64,000 bases of DNA from an uncultured Prevotella sp. (GCA_945873145.1 CAMCBZ010000012.1:1-64000); one strand, 5' to 3'. Positions 54,818 through 64,000 are shown, counted from the stretch's first letter. The notes: generated by a model not told the origin, from the sequence alone. Program-made: numbers and translations.

Positions 54818-56362
54818 ATGGAAAAAGCATTTAAAGATTTCGAGATCTGGTTTGTCACCGGTGCACAGCTCCTTTACGGAGGCGACGCTGTCAAGCAAGT
54901 AGACGGACACTCTAAAGAGATGGTAGAAGGCATGAACAACTCAGGCCTGCTGCCTGTCAAGATCGTATATGCCGGTACGGCCAACAGCTCCAAGGAAGTG
55001 GCAGATGTCATGGCCCGCGCCAACGTAGACAGCAAATGTATTGGTGTCATCTGCTGGATGCATACCTTCTCTCCCGCCAAGATGTGGATCAAGGGAATGC
55101 AGATTCTTCGCAAGCCTCTCCTCCACTTACATACCCAGTACAACGAGAAAATACCATGGAACACCATCGACATGGACTTTATGAACCTCAACCAGAGTGC
55201 TCATGGCGACCGCGAGTTCGCTCATATTCTTTCTCGTCTGCGCAAGCCTCGCAAGACTGTCATCGGCTACTGGAAAGACGAGAAGACGCTCAAGCACATC
55301 GCTGTTTGGGAGCGTGTCTGCGCCGGTGTCGCTGACGCACAGGACTGCCTCATCATCCGCTTCGGTGACCAGATGAACAATGTCGCCGTGACCGACGGTG
55401 ACAAGGTGGCATTCGAGCAGGTACTGGGTTATCATGTCGACTATGTGCAGTTCTCTACTGTCATGGAGTATTTCGACAAGGTGAAGGACGAAGATGTCGA
55501 TGCGCTCGTTCATGACGTTTACTTCAAGGAGTATGTTGTGGCAGATGCCCTGAAGGACGAGAAGAGCGTCGAATACAAGAAGATTTGGAACTCTGCTAAG
55601 GCTGAGCTTACGCTCCGTGCCGTGCTGAAGGCTTATGGTGCCAAAGGCTTCACCACCAACTTCGACGACTTAGGTGATGTCAACGTAGAGGAGACCGGCC
55701 GCGGCTTCGATCAGATTCCGGGCCTGGCATCTCAGCGTCTGATGCACGACGGCTACGGCTTCGGTGCTGAGGGCGACTGGAAGAGCGCTTGCCTCTACCG
55801 TACCACATGGTTCATGAGCCAGGGTCTGGAGGGCGGCACATCGTTCTTGGAGGATTACACACTGAACTTCGATGGCGACAACACATCAATTCTGGAGTCT
55901 CACATGCTTGAGGTCAACCCCGACATCGCAGAGGAGAAGCCACGTCTGGAGGTTCACTTCCTTGGCATCGGCGTACGCAAGACTCCTACAGCCCGTCTTG
56001 TCTTCACAGCAAAGCAGGGCCATGGCATCACGGCGACAGTCGTTGATATGGGTAACCGCTTCCGCCTGATTGCCAACGACGTCAACCTCATCAAGAGCCA
56101 GCCGCTGCCGAAGCTTCCTGTAGCATCTGCTCTGTGGATTCCTGAGCCCACATTTGAGGTGGGTGTTGGATGCTGGATGAATGCCGGCGGCACACACCAC
56201 TCCTGCTTCAGCTTCGGTCTGACCGATGAGTATTGGCGTGACTTTGCTGAGATCGCAGACATGGAGGCCTGCATCATCAACAAAGATACCGACTACGAGC
56301 AGTTCCGCAAGGAGCTCCGCTGGAACGAGATGTACTATATGCTGAACAAAGCACTCCGCTAA
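54818..56362 (+). CDS. araA: L-arabinose isomerase
   Basis: A 514-residue enzyme converting L-arabinose to L-ribulose, manganese dependent. Recognisable parts are EIWFVTGAQLLYGG at the N-terminus, CWMHTFSPAKMWI, LHTQYNEKIPW and DFMNLNQSAHGDREF in the active-site half, and GGTHHSCFSFGL near the C-terminus, where metal-binding His residues lie. Length fits bacterial AraA (about 500). It is 53 nt after araD and is followed by the kinase. Confidence 0.97.
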   Translation: MEKAFKDFEIWFVTGAQLLYGGDAVKQVDGHSKEMVEGMNNSGLLPVKIVYAGTANSSKEVADVMARANVDSKCIGVICWMHTFSPAKMWIKGMQILRKPLLHLHTQYNEKIPWNTIDMDFMNLNQSAHGDREFAHILSRLRKPRKTVIGYWKDEKTLKHIAVWERVCAGVADAQDCLIIRFGDQMNNVAVTDGDKVAFEQVLGYHVDYVQFSTVMEYFDKVKDEDVDALVHDVYFKEYVVADALKDEKSVEYKKIWNSAKAELTLRAVLKAYGAKGFTTNFDDLGDVNVEETGRGFDQIPGLASQRLMHDGYGFGAEGDWKSACLYRTTWFMSQGLEGGTSFLEDYTLNFDGDNTSILESHMLEVNPDIAEEKPRLEVHFLGIGVRKTPTARLVFTAKQGHGITATVVDMGNRFRLIANDVNLIKSQPLPKLPVASALWIPEPTFEVGVGCWMNAGGTHHSCFSFGLTDEYWRDFAEIADMEACIINKDTDYEQFRKELRWNEMYYMLNKALR

Positions 56363-56432
56363 TTCAAACCGTTGTATTCCGGCAATGCTCTTCACGGAAC
56401 ATTGCCGGATATGACATTAACAAGGAAAGCAA

Positions 56433-58031
56433 ATGAATGCTCAAACTATCATAGAATCCGGTCGTGCCGTTCTCGGTATCGAATTCGGATCCACACGTAT
56501 CAAGGCTGTGCTAGTTGACGAAGACAACAAGCCGATCGCACAAGGCAGCCACACGTGGGAGAACCAGCTCATCGACGGACTTTGGACCTATAGCATCCAG
56601 GCTATCTGGGAAGGCCTGCAAGACTGCTATGCCTCTCTTCGCCAAAATGTCAAAGAGCAATATGGCATAGAGATCACTCGTCTCGCTGCCATCGGCATCA
56701 GTGCGATGATGCATGGCTATATGCCATTTGGCGAGGACGACAAGATCCTCGTTCCTTTCCGCACTTGGCGAAACACCAATACTGGTCAGGCCGCAGAGGA
56801 ACTCTCCAAACTGTTCAACTTCAACATCCCCCTTCGTTGGAGCATCTCTCACCTTTATCAGGCTATCCTCAATGGCGAGAGTCATGTCAACAGCATCAAA
56901 TATCTCACGACGCTTGCCGGATATATCCATTGGCAACTCACAGGCGAGAAAGTACTGGGCATCGGTGATGCTTCCGGTATGATCCCTATCGACCCGGAGA
57001 CCAAGCAATTCGATGCGGCGATGATCGAAAAGTTCGAGAAACTCATCGCTCCTAAGCATCTGTCATGGCATCTCACCGACATCCTGCCCAAGGTGCTGGT
57101 GGCTGGTGAAGAGGCTGGAATACTTACCGAAAAAGGAGCCAAGCTCCTCGATGTCTCCGGCCATCTGCAGGCAGGTGTACCCTTCTGCCCACCGGAAGGA
57201 GATGCCGGAACGGGTATGGCAGCCACCAACGCTGTGAAGGTTCGTACAGGCAATGTATCAGCAGGTACTTCGTCATTCTCCATGATCGTGTTGGAGAAGA
57301 ATCTCTCCAAACCTTATTCGGTCATCGACATCGTCACTACGCCTGACGGACTTCCTGTGGCCATGGTTCATTGCAACAACTGCACATCCGAGATCAACGC
57401 TTGGGTGAACATCTTCAAGGAATACGCAGAGATGTTGGGAGTCAAGCAAAACACCAATGAGCTCTATACCCGACTGTTCAACGTTGCCCTTGAAGGCGAT
57501 GCCGACTGTGGCGGTCTGCTCTCCTACAACTATGTATCGGGTGAGCCCGTTGCAGGACTCGCTGACGGCCGTCCCCTCTTCGTGCGTGCCGCCAACGATA
57601 AGTTCACGCTTGCCAACTTCATGCGCACGCAGCTTTATGCAGCTGTCGGCGTGCTGAAAATTGGCAACGACATACTGTTCAAAGACGAGAAAGTCTCCGT
57701 GGACCGCATCACGGGTCATGGCGGATATTTCACTACGAAAGGTGTAGGCCAGCGTATTTTAGCCGCGGCTCTCAACTCTCCAATCTCTGTCATGGAGACC
57801 GCCGGTGAGGGAGGAGCCTGGGGTATTGCGCTCTTGGCATCCTATTGCATCCACCGCTCAAAGGGCCAGAGCCTGCCCGACTTCCTTGATGAGCGCGTCT
57901 TCGCCGGCAACACCGGAACGGAGATCACCCCGACACCTGAGGATGTAGCAGGATTCGACGCGTATATCGAAGCCTATAAGCAAGGACTTGAAATAGAAAA
58001 AACAGCTGTCAAGTACAAGGCAGCAAAATAG
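56433..58031 (+). CDS. araB: L-ribulokinase, FGGY family
   Basis: A 532-residue FGGY-family sugar kinase. The N-terminal ATPase motif is [19 protein letters not shown] (about 13-31); the second domain has [15 protein letters not shown] and [15 protein letters not shown]. It resembles xylulokinases more than classical E. coli AraB, which is the usual situation in Bacteroidota, where this non-orthologous kinase completes the arabinose pathway. Position between araA and tkt makes L-ribulose the expected substrate. It starts 70 nt after araA. Confidence 0.88.
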   Translation: MNAQTIIESGRAVLGIEFGSTRIKAVLVDEDNKPIAQGSHTWENQLIDGLWTYSIQAIWEGLQDCYASLRQNVKEQYGIEITRLAAIGISAMMHGYMPFGEDDKILVPFRTWRNTNTGQAAEELSKLFNFNIPLRWSISHLYQAILNGESHVNSIKYLTTLAGYIHWQLTGEKVLGIGDASGMIPIDPETKQFDAAMIEKFEKLIAPKHLSWHLTDILPKVLVAGEEAGILTEKGAKLLDVSGHLQAGVPFCPPEGDAGTGMAATNAVKVRTGNVSAGTSSFSMIVLEKNLSKPYSVIDIVTTPDGLPVAMVHCNNCTSEINAWVNIFKEYAEMLGVKQNTNELYTRLFNVALEGDADCGGLLSYNYVSGEPVAGLADGRPLFVRAANDKFTLANFMRTQLYAAVGVLKIGNDILFKDEKVSVDRITGHGGYFTTKGVGQRILAAALNSPISVMETAGEGGAWGIALLASYCIHRSKGQSLPDFLDERVFAGNTGTEITPTPEDVAGFDAYIEAYKQGLEIEKTAVKYKAAK

Positions 58032-58063
58032 GAACAAGATCTTATCACTTACTATATTATATT

Positions 58064-60088
58064 ATGAACGACATTCAATTGATGAATCGTGCAGCCGACA
58101 ACATCCGTATTCTGGCTGCCTCGATGGTTGAGAAAGCTAACTCTGGTCACCCCGGTGGTGCTATGGGAGGCGCAGACTTTATCAACGTACTCTTCAGCGA
58201 GTACCTGGTCTATGATCCAGAAGATCCTAAATGGACAGGTCGTGACCGTTTCTATTTGGATCCCGGTCACATGAGCCCAATGCTCTATAGTGCGCTGACG
58301 CTTCAGGGCAAGTTCTCACTCGAAGACATCAAGCAGTTTCGTCAATGGGGCTCCCCCTGCCCGGGTCACCCTGAGCTCGATGTGATGCACGGCATTGAGA
58401 ACTCCTCCGGTCCTTTGGGCCAAGGCCATGCTATCGCAGCAGGCTCCGCCGTTGCCGAGAAATTCCTCGAAGCCCGTCTGGGCAGCGTGATGATGCAGCA
58501 TCATATCTACTGCTATATCTCCGATGGTGCTGTTGAGGAAGAGATCTCACAAGGTGTAGGCCGCATCGCCGGCACTTTAGGTCTCAACAACCTCATCATG
58601 TTCTATGACTCCAACGATATCCAGCTGTCTACAGAGACCAAGGATGTCATGAGCGAAGACACCGCAGCCAAATACCGTGCATGGAACTGGAATGTCATTG
58701 AGATCAATGGCAATGACGTGGCAGAGATCCGCAAGGCACTGGACGCAGCACTGGAAGAGAAAGAGCGCCCTACCCTCATCATTGGCAAGACGATCATGGG
58801 TCGTGGTGCTGTGAAAGCTGACGGCACAAGCTATGAGCATAACGTGAAGACTCACGGAGCACCTTTGGGCGATGGCGCTTACATCAACACCATCAAGCAC
58901 TTAGGTGGTGATCCTGAGAATCCTTTTGTCATCTTTGACGATGTGAAGAAGCTCTATGCCGACCGCAGTGAGGAACTGAAGAAGATCGTAGCAGCACGCC
59001 GTGCCGAAGAAGCAGCATGGGCGAAGGCCAATCCTGAGAAGAAAGCTTTGATGGACACATGGTTCTCCGGCAAGGCTCCGAAGATCGACTGGAGCAAGGT
59101 GCAGCAGAAGGAAGGCACCGCCACACGTGCCGCTTCCTCTGCTTGCCTGGCTGAGCTCGCCAAGCAGGTTCCTAACATGATCTGTGCCTCTGCCGACTTG
59201 TCAAACTCTGACAAGACCGACGGCTTCCTGAAGCAAACCCACGCCTTGAAGAAAGGTGACTTCTCCGGTGCCTTCTTCCAGGCCGGTGTTGCTGAGTTGA
59301 CGATGGCTGATATGTGCATCGGCATGATGCTCCATGGTGGTGTCATCGCAGCCTGCGGTACCTTCTTCGTGTTCTCCGACTACATGAAGCCGGCTGTTCG
59401 TCTGGCTGCCCTGATGGGTGTGCCGGTGAAGTTCATCTGGACCCACGACGCATTCCGTGTCGGTGAGGATGGTCCTACCCACGAGCCTGTGGAGCAGGAA
59501 GCACAGATCCGTCTGATGGAGAAGCTGCAAAACCATAAGGGACAAGACAGCGTGCGCGTGTTCCGTCCTGCCGATGCCGACGAGACAACAGTTTGCTGGG
59601 AGATGGCTATGGAGAACATGGACACACCGACTGCGCTGATCTTCTCCCGCCAGGGTATCGCCAAGCTTCCTGAGGGCAATGACTATCAGCAGGCTCGCAA
59701 GGGTGCTTACATCGTAGCAGGTTCAGACGAGAACCCTGATGTCATCCTCGTTGCCAGCGGCTCTGAGGTCTCCACACTTGAGGCAGGCTGCGCGGCACTT
59801 CGTGCCGACGGCATCAAGGTGCGTGTGGTCAGTGCTCCTTCTGAGGGCCTTTTCCGCCGTCAGTCTCAGGAGTATCAGGAGAGTGTACTCCCCTACGATG
59901 TCAAGAAGTTCGGTATGACAGCCGGACTGCCCGTTACGCTCGAAGGCCTGGTAGGTATCGGTCCCAACAGCCGTATCTATGGCATGAAGAGCTTCGGCTT
60001 CTCTGCTCCTTACAAGGTGCTTGACGAGAAGCTCGGATACACCGGTGAGAATGTCTACAAGCAGGTGAAAGCCTTCTTAGGAAAGTAA
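58064..60088 (+). CDS. tkt: Transketolase
   Basis: A 674-residue thiamine-diphosphate enzyme that moves two-carbon units between sugar phosphates, here joining xylulose-5-phosphate from arabinose to the pentose phosphate pathway. The N-terminus has ANSGHPGGAMGGADF; GIENSSGPLGQGHAIAAGSA and the ThDP motif ISDGAVEEEISQG...YDSN follow; the pyrimidine domain has FSGAFFQAGVAELTMADMCIGM, and THDAFRVGEDGPTHEPVEQ is a conserved substrate loop. It follows araB by 32 nt. Confidence 0.96.
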   Translation: MNDIQLMNRAADNIRILAASMVEKANSGHPGGAMGGADFINVLFSEYLVYDPEDPKWTGRDRFYLDPGHMSPMLYSALTLQGKFSLEDIKQFRQWGSPCPGHPELDVMHGIENSSGPLGQGHAIAAGSAVAEKFLEARLGSVMMQHHIYCYISDGAVEEEISQGVGRIAGTLGLNNLIMFYDSNDIQLSTETKDVMSEDTAAKYRAWNWNVIEINGNDVAEIRKALDAALEEKERPTLIIGKTIMGRGAVKADGTSYEHNVKTHGAPLGDGAYINTIKHLGGDPENPFVIFDDVKKLYADRSEELKKIVAARRAEEAAWAKANPEKKALMDTWFSGKAPKIDWSKVQQKEGTATRAASSACLAELAKQVPNMICASADLSNSDKTDGFLKQTHALKKGDFSGAFFQAGVAELTMADMCIGMMLHGGVIAACGTFFVFSDYMKPAVRLAALMGVPVKFIWTHDAFRVGEDGPTHEPVEQEAQIRLMEKLQNHKGQDSVRVFRPADADETTVCWEMAMENMDTPTALIFSRQGIAKLPEGNDYQQARKGAYIVAGSDENPDVILVASGSEVSTLEAGCAALRADGIKVRVVSAPSEGLFRRQSQEYQESVLPYDVKKFGMTAGLPVTLEGLVGIGPNSRIYGMKSFGFSAPYKVLDEKLGYTGENVYKQVKAFLGK

Positions 60089-60109
60089 AGAACTGGTGTA
60101 TATAATAAA

Positions 60110-60144
60110 AGATGAGCAATGGTAGACAATACCATTGCTCATCT
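60110..60144. repeat. Perfect 15-bp hairpin between tkt and rpiB
   Basis: AGATGAGCAATGGTA (60110-60124) and TACCATTGCTCATCT (60130-60144) pair perfectly around GACAA. No T run follows, so it is not a standard terminator; an RNA-stabilising or processing role is possible. Confidence 0.75.
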
Positions 60145-60187
60145 GACGTTATATACAAGTTAATTCTAAAATATAAAAACACGCGAG

Positions 60188-60637
60188 ATGGAAATTAAAA
60201 CAGTAGGACTGGCAAGTGATCATGCCGGCTTTGCCCTGAAGCAGTATGTCAAGAAATACCTTGATGAGCGCAACATTCCTTACAAAGACTATGGCACATT
60301 CACCGAGGATAGTTGCGACTACCCCGACTTTGGTCATGCGCTTGCACGTGGCATCGAGTCTGGCGAAGTCTATCCGGGCATCGGCATCTGCGGATCCGGT
60401 GAAGGCATTGCCATGACACTCAACAAACATCAGGGCATACGCGCCGGACTTTGTTGGATTCCGGAAGTGGCTCACCTGATTCGTCAGCACAACAACGCGA
60501 ACGTCCTTGTCATGCCCGGCCGCTTTATCGACAACGACATGGCAAAGAAAATCATGGATGAGTTCTTCTCCACTGACTTTGAGGGTGGCCGCCATGAGCG
60601 TCGCGTCAAGAAGATACCACTGACATCAGAGAAATAG
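60188..60637 (+). CDS. rpiB: Ribose-5-phosphate isomerase B
   Basis: A 149-residue RpiB/LacA-LacB-type isomerase interconverting ribulose-5-phosphate and ribose-5-phosphate. GLASDHAGFALK at the N-terminus binds phosphate, and GICGSGEGIAMTLNKHQGIRAGLC holds the catalytic Cys and the following loop. HNNANVLVMPGRFI is also typical. It provides ribose-5-phosphate, the co-substrate of transketolase, and is the last gene of the arabinose set, 99 nt after tkt and beyond the hairpin. Confidence 0.95.
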   Translation: MEIKTVGLASDHAGFALKQYVKKYLDERNIPYKDYGTFTEDSCDYPDFGHALARGIESGEVYPGIGICGSGEGIAMTLNKHQGIRAGLCWIPEVAHLIRQHNNANVLVMPGRFIDNDMAKKIMDEFFSTDFEGGRHERRVKKIPLTSEK

Positions 60638-60664
60638 AGGCGGACTGAATATTTATAACATATA

Positions 60665-60722
60665 AAAACCTAAGAAAGTACGTTGCGCAAGGGCAATCAT
60701 CTTTCTTAGGTTTTCTTTTTTC
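60665..60722 (+). terminator. Terminator of the arabinose set
   Basis: AAAACCTAAGAAAG (60665-60678) pairs perfectly with CTTTCTTAGGTTTT (60701-60714), followed by CTTTTTTC. Confidence 0.9.
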
Positions 60723-60739
60723 TCCATTACAGAAAGGCA

Positions 60740-60768
60740 CCTCTGACGAGAAGTTTTCGCCAGAGGCT
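60740..60768 (-). terminator. Possible terminator of nadC-peptidase unit
   Basis: On the minus strand CCTCTG-g-CG and CG-t-CAGAGG form an interrupted stem shortly after the peptidase stop. The T tract is poor. Confidence 0.35.
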
Positions 60769-60781
60769 CATCAAGCCTTAA

Positions 60782-62440
60782 TCATTTTTCGGGAACCTCA
60801 TAACGGTCACCTGTTTGCTTGACGATTTGCTCCCGATAGGTTTCTGGATAGCCAGGGCGCTTCACTGCTACTCCGATACCTTCCGGTGTACGCAGGAACT
60901 TGCCATCTTTCTCCGGCTTCACTGTCATATCATTGTATTTCACTATCAGATAGAAAGCAAGCTGCTTCCATCGTGCCAACATCTGCTGGGCGACAGTGTT
61001 GCTATAATCATTTAGATAACGAACGGCAGCGTTCTCATCGGTTGAAGCCATTGCCACAGCCTTGTCTTCCACTTCTTTCTGGCGTGCGAAATAACTCTGC
61101 TCCAAAGAGTCACGGACAGCCTTCAAACTTGGGAACATCTGAGAGTAGCGCGGATAAACCATGTTGCTCACCCAGTTGCAGACCCAATAAGCATTCTTCA
61201 TCGAGAAGGTCAGTGCGTCAGCACCCGGAGTATTATAGCACTCAGGCTGTACTGTGTTGCCACAATAGATCGGCGTATATGCCACCATATTGCCATCGTC
61301 ATTGCCAAACCACAGCACGCCACCGACCTTTCGGGGCAACCAAGACCGCATCTGCGAAACAAAGGTAAAACCAGTCTGCTGGGTGCTGGTCGGACGCTCA
61401 TTGAAGTATTTCTTGCCATTCACCTCATAGAAAAGCGGTGTAGGGCGATAAGGCATCTGCCAGATACCGCCACCAATATCTGTGGAATCTATAGCCATCG
61501 GAGTACCCTCGTAGTGGTCACGCATTGCCACTTGAACATCTTGAACAGACAGTTTACGCGATGGGATCACCCATAAAGGCATATCCTCTGCTGTAGAGTC
61601 TTTGCCAAGAGCCCAAGGCAGATATTTGTCCATGCCCTTGGCGTAACGGTTAAAGAACTGCCACACACGTGCATCACAAATGCGGCGACCACTGAAGTCC
61701 GGCTTTGCGTAAGTCATCTTCCAGTTAAAGTCAGCATCCTTCCCTTTGAACCATCCCTTTTTACGTGCGAAGGCAACCACGTCTTTAGCATACATCACAT
61801 TGTTTTTGTCCTTCATATTGAACTTACCAATGCGACTCTGATTGGCATGACCACAAATGGCATCATCGGGAATGCGCTGTGCCACCCAGACGACACCCTT
61901 TTCTCCTTTTCCTTTGCCCTGCATCTCCATGATCCAAGCTTCGTTAGGATCACAGATAGTGAACGTCTCACCTTCAGAGCAATAGCCATAGGTCTGAGCC
62001 AGCGTTGTCATCACCTTGATGGCTTCGCGTGCAGTACGAGAACGTTGCAAACCAAGATAGATCAGCGAACCATAGTCGATACCTCCATCCGGATTGACCA
62101 TCTCCTCACGGCCACCATAAGTAGTCTCACCAATGGTCACTTGAAACTCATTGATGTTGCCAATGACATTATAGGTGACAGGAGCTTCCGGTATCTTGCC
62201 TATATATTTATGGGTATCCCAATCCACGATGTCACGCATCTCTCCCTTTTTATGTGTTCCGGCAGCATAATGTGCCAAGCCAATGAACATGCCATAGTCA
62301 TCGGCATTGTAGCTGCAGATGACAGAACCATCAACAGATGCTTTCTTTCCTACAATAAAATTAGTACAAGCCTCACCCTGTGTGGCACTCATAGCAAGTG
62401 CTGCCAAGGTAATGCCCAAAATACGAGTTTTGATTTTCAT
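60782..62440 (-). CDS. C69-family dipeptidase
   Basis: A 552-residue Ntn-hydrolase peptidase of family C69 (PepD-like), acting on dipeptides. The signal peptide (residues 1-24, MKIKTRILGITLAALAMSAT then QGEA) ends directly before Cys25 in ACTNFIVGKKAS, so export and cleavage would expose the N-terminal cysteine nucleophile. SVICSYNADDYG, NINEFQVTIGETT, PDGGIDYGSLIYLGLQRS and YGYCSEGETFTI follow the family pattern. The ATG at 62440 is chosen over 62464, which lies in the nadC end. It follows nadC by 17 nt and is probably co-transcribed. Confidence 0.92.
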   Translation of the reverse strand: MKIKTRILGITLAALAMSATQGEACTNFIVGKKASVDGSVICSYNADDYGMFIGLAHYAAGTHKKGEMRDIVDWDTHKYIGKIPEAPVTYNVIGNINEFQVTIGETTYGGREEMVNPDGGIDYGSLIYLGLQRSRTAREAIKVMTTLAQTYGYCSEGETFTICDPNEAWIMEMQGKGKGEKGVVWVAQRIPDDAICGHANQSRIGKFNMKDKNNVMYAKDVVAFARKKGWFKGKDADFNWKMTYAKPDFSGRRICDARVWQFFNRYAKGMDKYLPWALGKDSTAEDMPLWVIPSRKLSVQDVQVAMRDHYEGTPMAIDSTDIGGGIWQMPYRPTPLFYEVNGKKYFNERPTSTQQTGFTFVSQMRSWLPRKVGGVLWFGNDDGNMVAYTPIYCGNTVQPECYNTPGADALTFSMKNAYWVCNWVSNMVYPRYSQMFPSLKAVRDSLEQSYFARQKEVEDKAVAMASTDENAAVRYLNDYSNTVAQQMLARWKQLAFYLIVKYNDMTVKPEKDGKFLRTPEGIGVAVKRPGYPETYREQIVKQTGDRYEVPEK

Positions 62441-62457
62441 AGTCCGATTATTTATTA

Positions 62458-63306
62458 TCAACAAGCCTTAAAGCTCATGTCAAGACCTTTGACACTGTGT
62501 GTCAACGCACCAACACTGATAAAGTCGACACCCTGCTCGGCATAGTCCCGAATTGTGTCATAGGTAATACCACCGGAAGACTCAGTCTCATAGCGATGAT
62601 TGATGATGTCTACAGCCTTCTTGGTGTCAGGCACAGAGAAGTTGTCAAGCATGATGCGGTTGACCCCACCCTTGTCCAGCACTTGCTGCAACTCATCGAA
62701 GTCGCGCACCTCAATTTCAATTTTCAAGTCGAGATGTTTGTCTTTTAAATATTGATGGCAGCGGTCGATAGCATTGGCAATGCCACCCGCAAAATCGATA
62801 TGGTTGTCCTTCAACAGAATCATGTCAAAGAGTCCTATACGATGATTCATACCCCCACCTAACTTTACGGCTTGCTTCTCCAACATACGCATACCCGGTG
62901 TAGTCTTGCGGGTATCCAGAACATGACATCCGGTGCCGGCGATACGCTCCACATACTTGTGTGTCATCGTGGCGATACCGCTCATGCGCTGCATGATATT
63001 AAGCATTAAACGCTCAGTCTGCAAGAGAGAACGTGTCTTACCTGAGACGATCATCGCAATATCGCCTTTCTTCACCGGTTGTCCATCACCGATGAGCACT
63101 TCTACCTTCAGCGTAGGATCGAAACGGTCAAACACTTTCTTTGCAACCTCGACGCCAGCAAGTATACCGTCTTCCTTGATAAGAAGATGGCTCTTGCCCA
63201 TGGCATCTTCCGGAATACAGCACAAAGTGGTATGGTCTCCATCACCGATATCCTCAGCAAATGCCAGGTCGATGAGTTTATCTTCTAATTGATCTACTGA
63301 TAACAT
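62458..63306 (-). CDS. nadC: Nicotinate-nucleotide pyrophosphorylase
   Basis: A 282-residue quinolinate phosphoribosyltransferase that makes nicotinate mononucleotide from quinolinate in de novo NAD synthesis. Family marks are AEDIGDGDHTT at the N-terminus, ERLMLNIMQRMSGIAT, DTRKTTPGMRMLEKQAVKLGGGMNHR in the active site, LLKDNHI, and GVDFISVGALTHSVKGLDMSFK at the end. Length is normal. nadA and nadB are not in the window. Confidence 0.96.
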   Translation of the reverse strand: MLSVDQLEDKLIDLAFAEDIGDGDHTTLCCIPEDAMGKSHLLIKEDGILAGVEVAKKVFDRFDPTLKVEVLIGDGQPVKKGDIAMIVSGKTRSLLQTERLMLNIMQRMSGIATMTHKYVERIAGTGCHVLDTRKTTPGMRMLEKQAVKLGGGMNHRIGLFDMILLKDNHIDFAGGIANAIDRCHQYLKDKHLDLKIEIEVRDFDELQQVLDKGGVNRIMLDNFSVPDTKKAVDIINHRYETESSGGITYDTIRDYAEQGVDFISVGALTHSVKGLDMSFKAC

Positions 63307-63309
63307 AAT

Positions 63310-63392
63310 ATTGAATGTTGAATGTTGAATGATGAATGATGAATTATTAGAATGTTGAATGATGAATTATTAGAATGTTGAATGATGAATTG
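63310..63392. repeat. Short tandem repeats upstream of nadC
   Basis: A 23-bp unit starting GAATTATTAGAATG is present twice exactly (63341-63363, 63364-63386), within a run of 7-bp GAATGTT/GAATGAT units. It separates nadC from the next gene upstream. Confidence 0.85.
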
Positions 63393-63398
63393 TCATCA

Positions 63399-64000
63399 TC
63401 ACGGTCTTCGCATAGAGTCCGGCGCCATCTGCATTTGCGCATTTGCAGGCATAGGCTGGGGAGCGCCATCAGGACCATTGGGCCCAGCCGCACCAGCGGC
63501 AGGATTTCCTTGAGCACCTTCCTTCTTAGCATGAACTCTGAAGAGATGGATATGACTGACACATACCATCTTCAACGTCGTCATCGAACTGTTCATGTCA
63601 TTGTTTCTCGCCAAAAGGAAGAAACCCTTGACCTCTTTGATCCCCAAAGAATTGGGATCGTCGATGGAAAGATCATACTTCGACGAGCTGGAAAAATGCA
63701 TCACACGTTGCGCTACGCTGTCATTACGATAGACCAGTGACAATACCACGACACCATCTCTTGTACCATCCTGATAGATGAAATCACTTTGGAAGTTTAA
63801 GACATACGTGTCTCCCTTATGAAACGCGCTGTCCGCCTTCATCGAGAAAGAGTAAAGGTTGTAGGGCTCGTTCGGAATGAGCACGACAGAGTTGCTCTCT
63901 TTCCAAATATCAGTGGTATCGCCGTTGGCGGTAAAGTTTCCAGCAGTACCTACAGAGGTGCCAAGTTCTTGCGCCTTATCCTGTAAGCGTTGGGCAACAT
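63399..64000 (-). CDS. Unidentified protein, 3' part only
   Basis: The frame is open from the window edge (codon phase begins at 63998) to the stop at 63399-63401, giving the last 199 residues of a longer protein; the true start is outside the window. The visible part has an alternating pattern suggestive of beta structure (YVLNFQSDFIYQDG, GVVVLSLVYRND, LKMVCVSHIHLFRVH) and ends in a Pro/Ala/Gly-rich, Met/Gln-containing tail (GNPAAGAAGPNGPDGAPQP). I do not recognise the family. An internal GTG at 63884 is not the start because the sequence upstream continues as credible protein. Confidence 0.7.
   Translation of the reverse strand, partial: VAQRLQDKAQELGTSVGTAGNFTANGDTTDIWKESNSVVLIPNEPYNLYSFSMKADSAFHKGDTYVLNFQSDFIYQDGTRDGVVVLSLVYRNDSVAQRVMHFSSSSKYDLSIDDPNSLGIKEVKGFFLLARNNDMNSSMTTLKMVCVSHIHLFRVHAKKEGAQGNPAAGAAGPNGPDGAPQPMPANAQMQMAPDSMRRP

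Noticed and set aside
63341..63386. 23-bp direct repeats considered as a CRISPR or attachment site
   Set aside because: The copies are adjacent with no spacer, low in complexity, and not near an integrase or tRNA.

Overview
The window reads as a chromosomal piece of a Bacteroidota genome, most likely Prevotella or a close relative. The evidence is the repeated promoter form TTTG, about 19-21 nt, TAnnTTTG ahead of many genes; the near absence of strong Shine-Dalgarno sites; and lineage-typical genes such as a DUF5112/DUF5113-type sensor kinase, a NUDIX-type AraR, a GluP-like sugar porter and an acyl-ACP thioesterase inside the ilv operon. The sequence is gene dense, with no rRNA, tRNA, insertion sequence, prophage or CRISPR array that I could see. 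Bases 1-43 are not biological: they match one base of adapter, the 8-nt Nextera i7 index N704, and the complete Nextera read-2 adapter with the Tn5 mosaic end. The window therefore starts at an untrimmed contig end.

Layout. 0.4-1.8 kb: phosphoglycolate phosphatase behind a truncated 4-alpha-glucanotransferase that keeps only its starch-binding half. 2-7.2 kb: mltG, glnS, a TPR protein and a DedA membrane protein. 7.3-12.3 kb: a Crp/Fnr regulator, lepA, a small lipoprotein, an MFS protein and a HAD phosphatase. 12.3-16.5 kb: rsmG, a metallo-beta-lactamase-fold hydrolase, ruvC, a ModF-like double ATPase, a 145-bp inverted-repeat element and a secreted protein. 16.5-17.1 kb: a gene-free stretch rich in hairpins. 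17.1-22.3 kb: prmA, an aromatic/glycine-rich secreted protein, a FadL-type outer-membrane protein and a GHL10-type hydrolase. 22.4-28.5 kb: the branched-chain amino acid operon ilvD-ilvB-ilvN-thioesterase-ilvC, where ilvC also has its own promoter. 28.7-35.7 kb: a four-gene operon of sensor kinase, response regulator, membrane protein and dipeptidyl peptidase. 35.8-41.1 kb: LacI regulator, NhaC antiporter, an unknown protein, GH25 lysozyme and a zinc-ribbon protein. 41.4-46.3 kb: a YbiT-like ABC-F ATPase, grpE-dnaJ and folC.

46.4-60.6 kb is sugar catabolism. galM, a GluP-like porter and galK handle galactose. A long co-directional set follows: lipoprotein aldose epimerase, sodium symporter, araR, araD, araA, araB, tkt, rpiB. 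Together these take L-arabinose from the periplasm to xylulose-5-phosphate and into the non-oxidative pentose phosphate pathway. The window closes with a C69 dipeptidase, nadC and the 3' part of an unidentified gene.

I did not find a self-evident new defence or mobile system. The observations most worth checking are the sensor kinase with two membrane-spanning sensory halves and no visible H-box, in operon with a DPP-IV peptidase; the ABC-F protein whose second ATP site is dismantled; a perfect palindrome acting as two interlocked divergent promoters; mutually exclusive hairpins in a gene-free stretch; and the decapitated glucanotransferase whose promoter now appears to serve the phosphatase gene.
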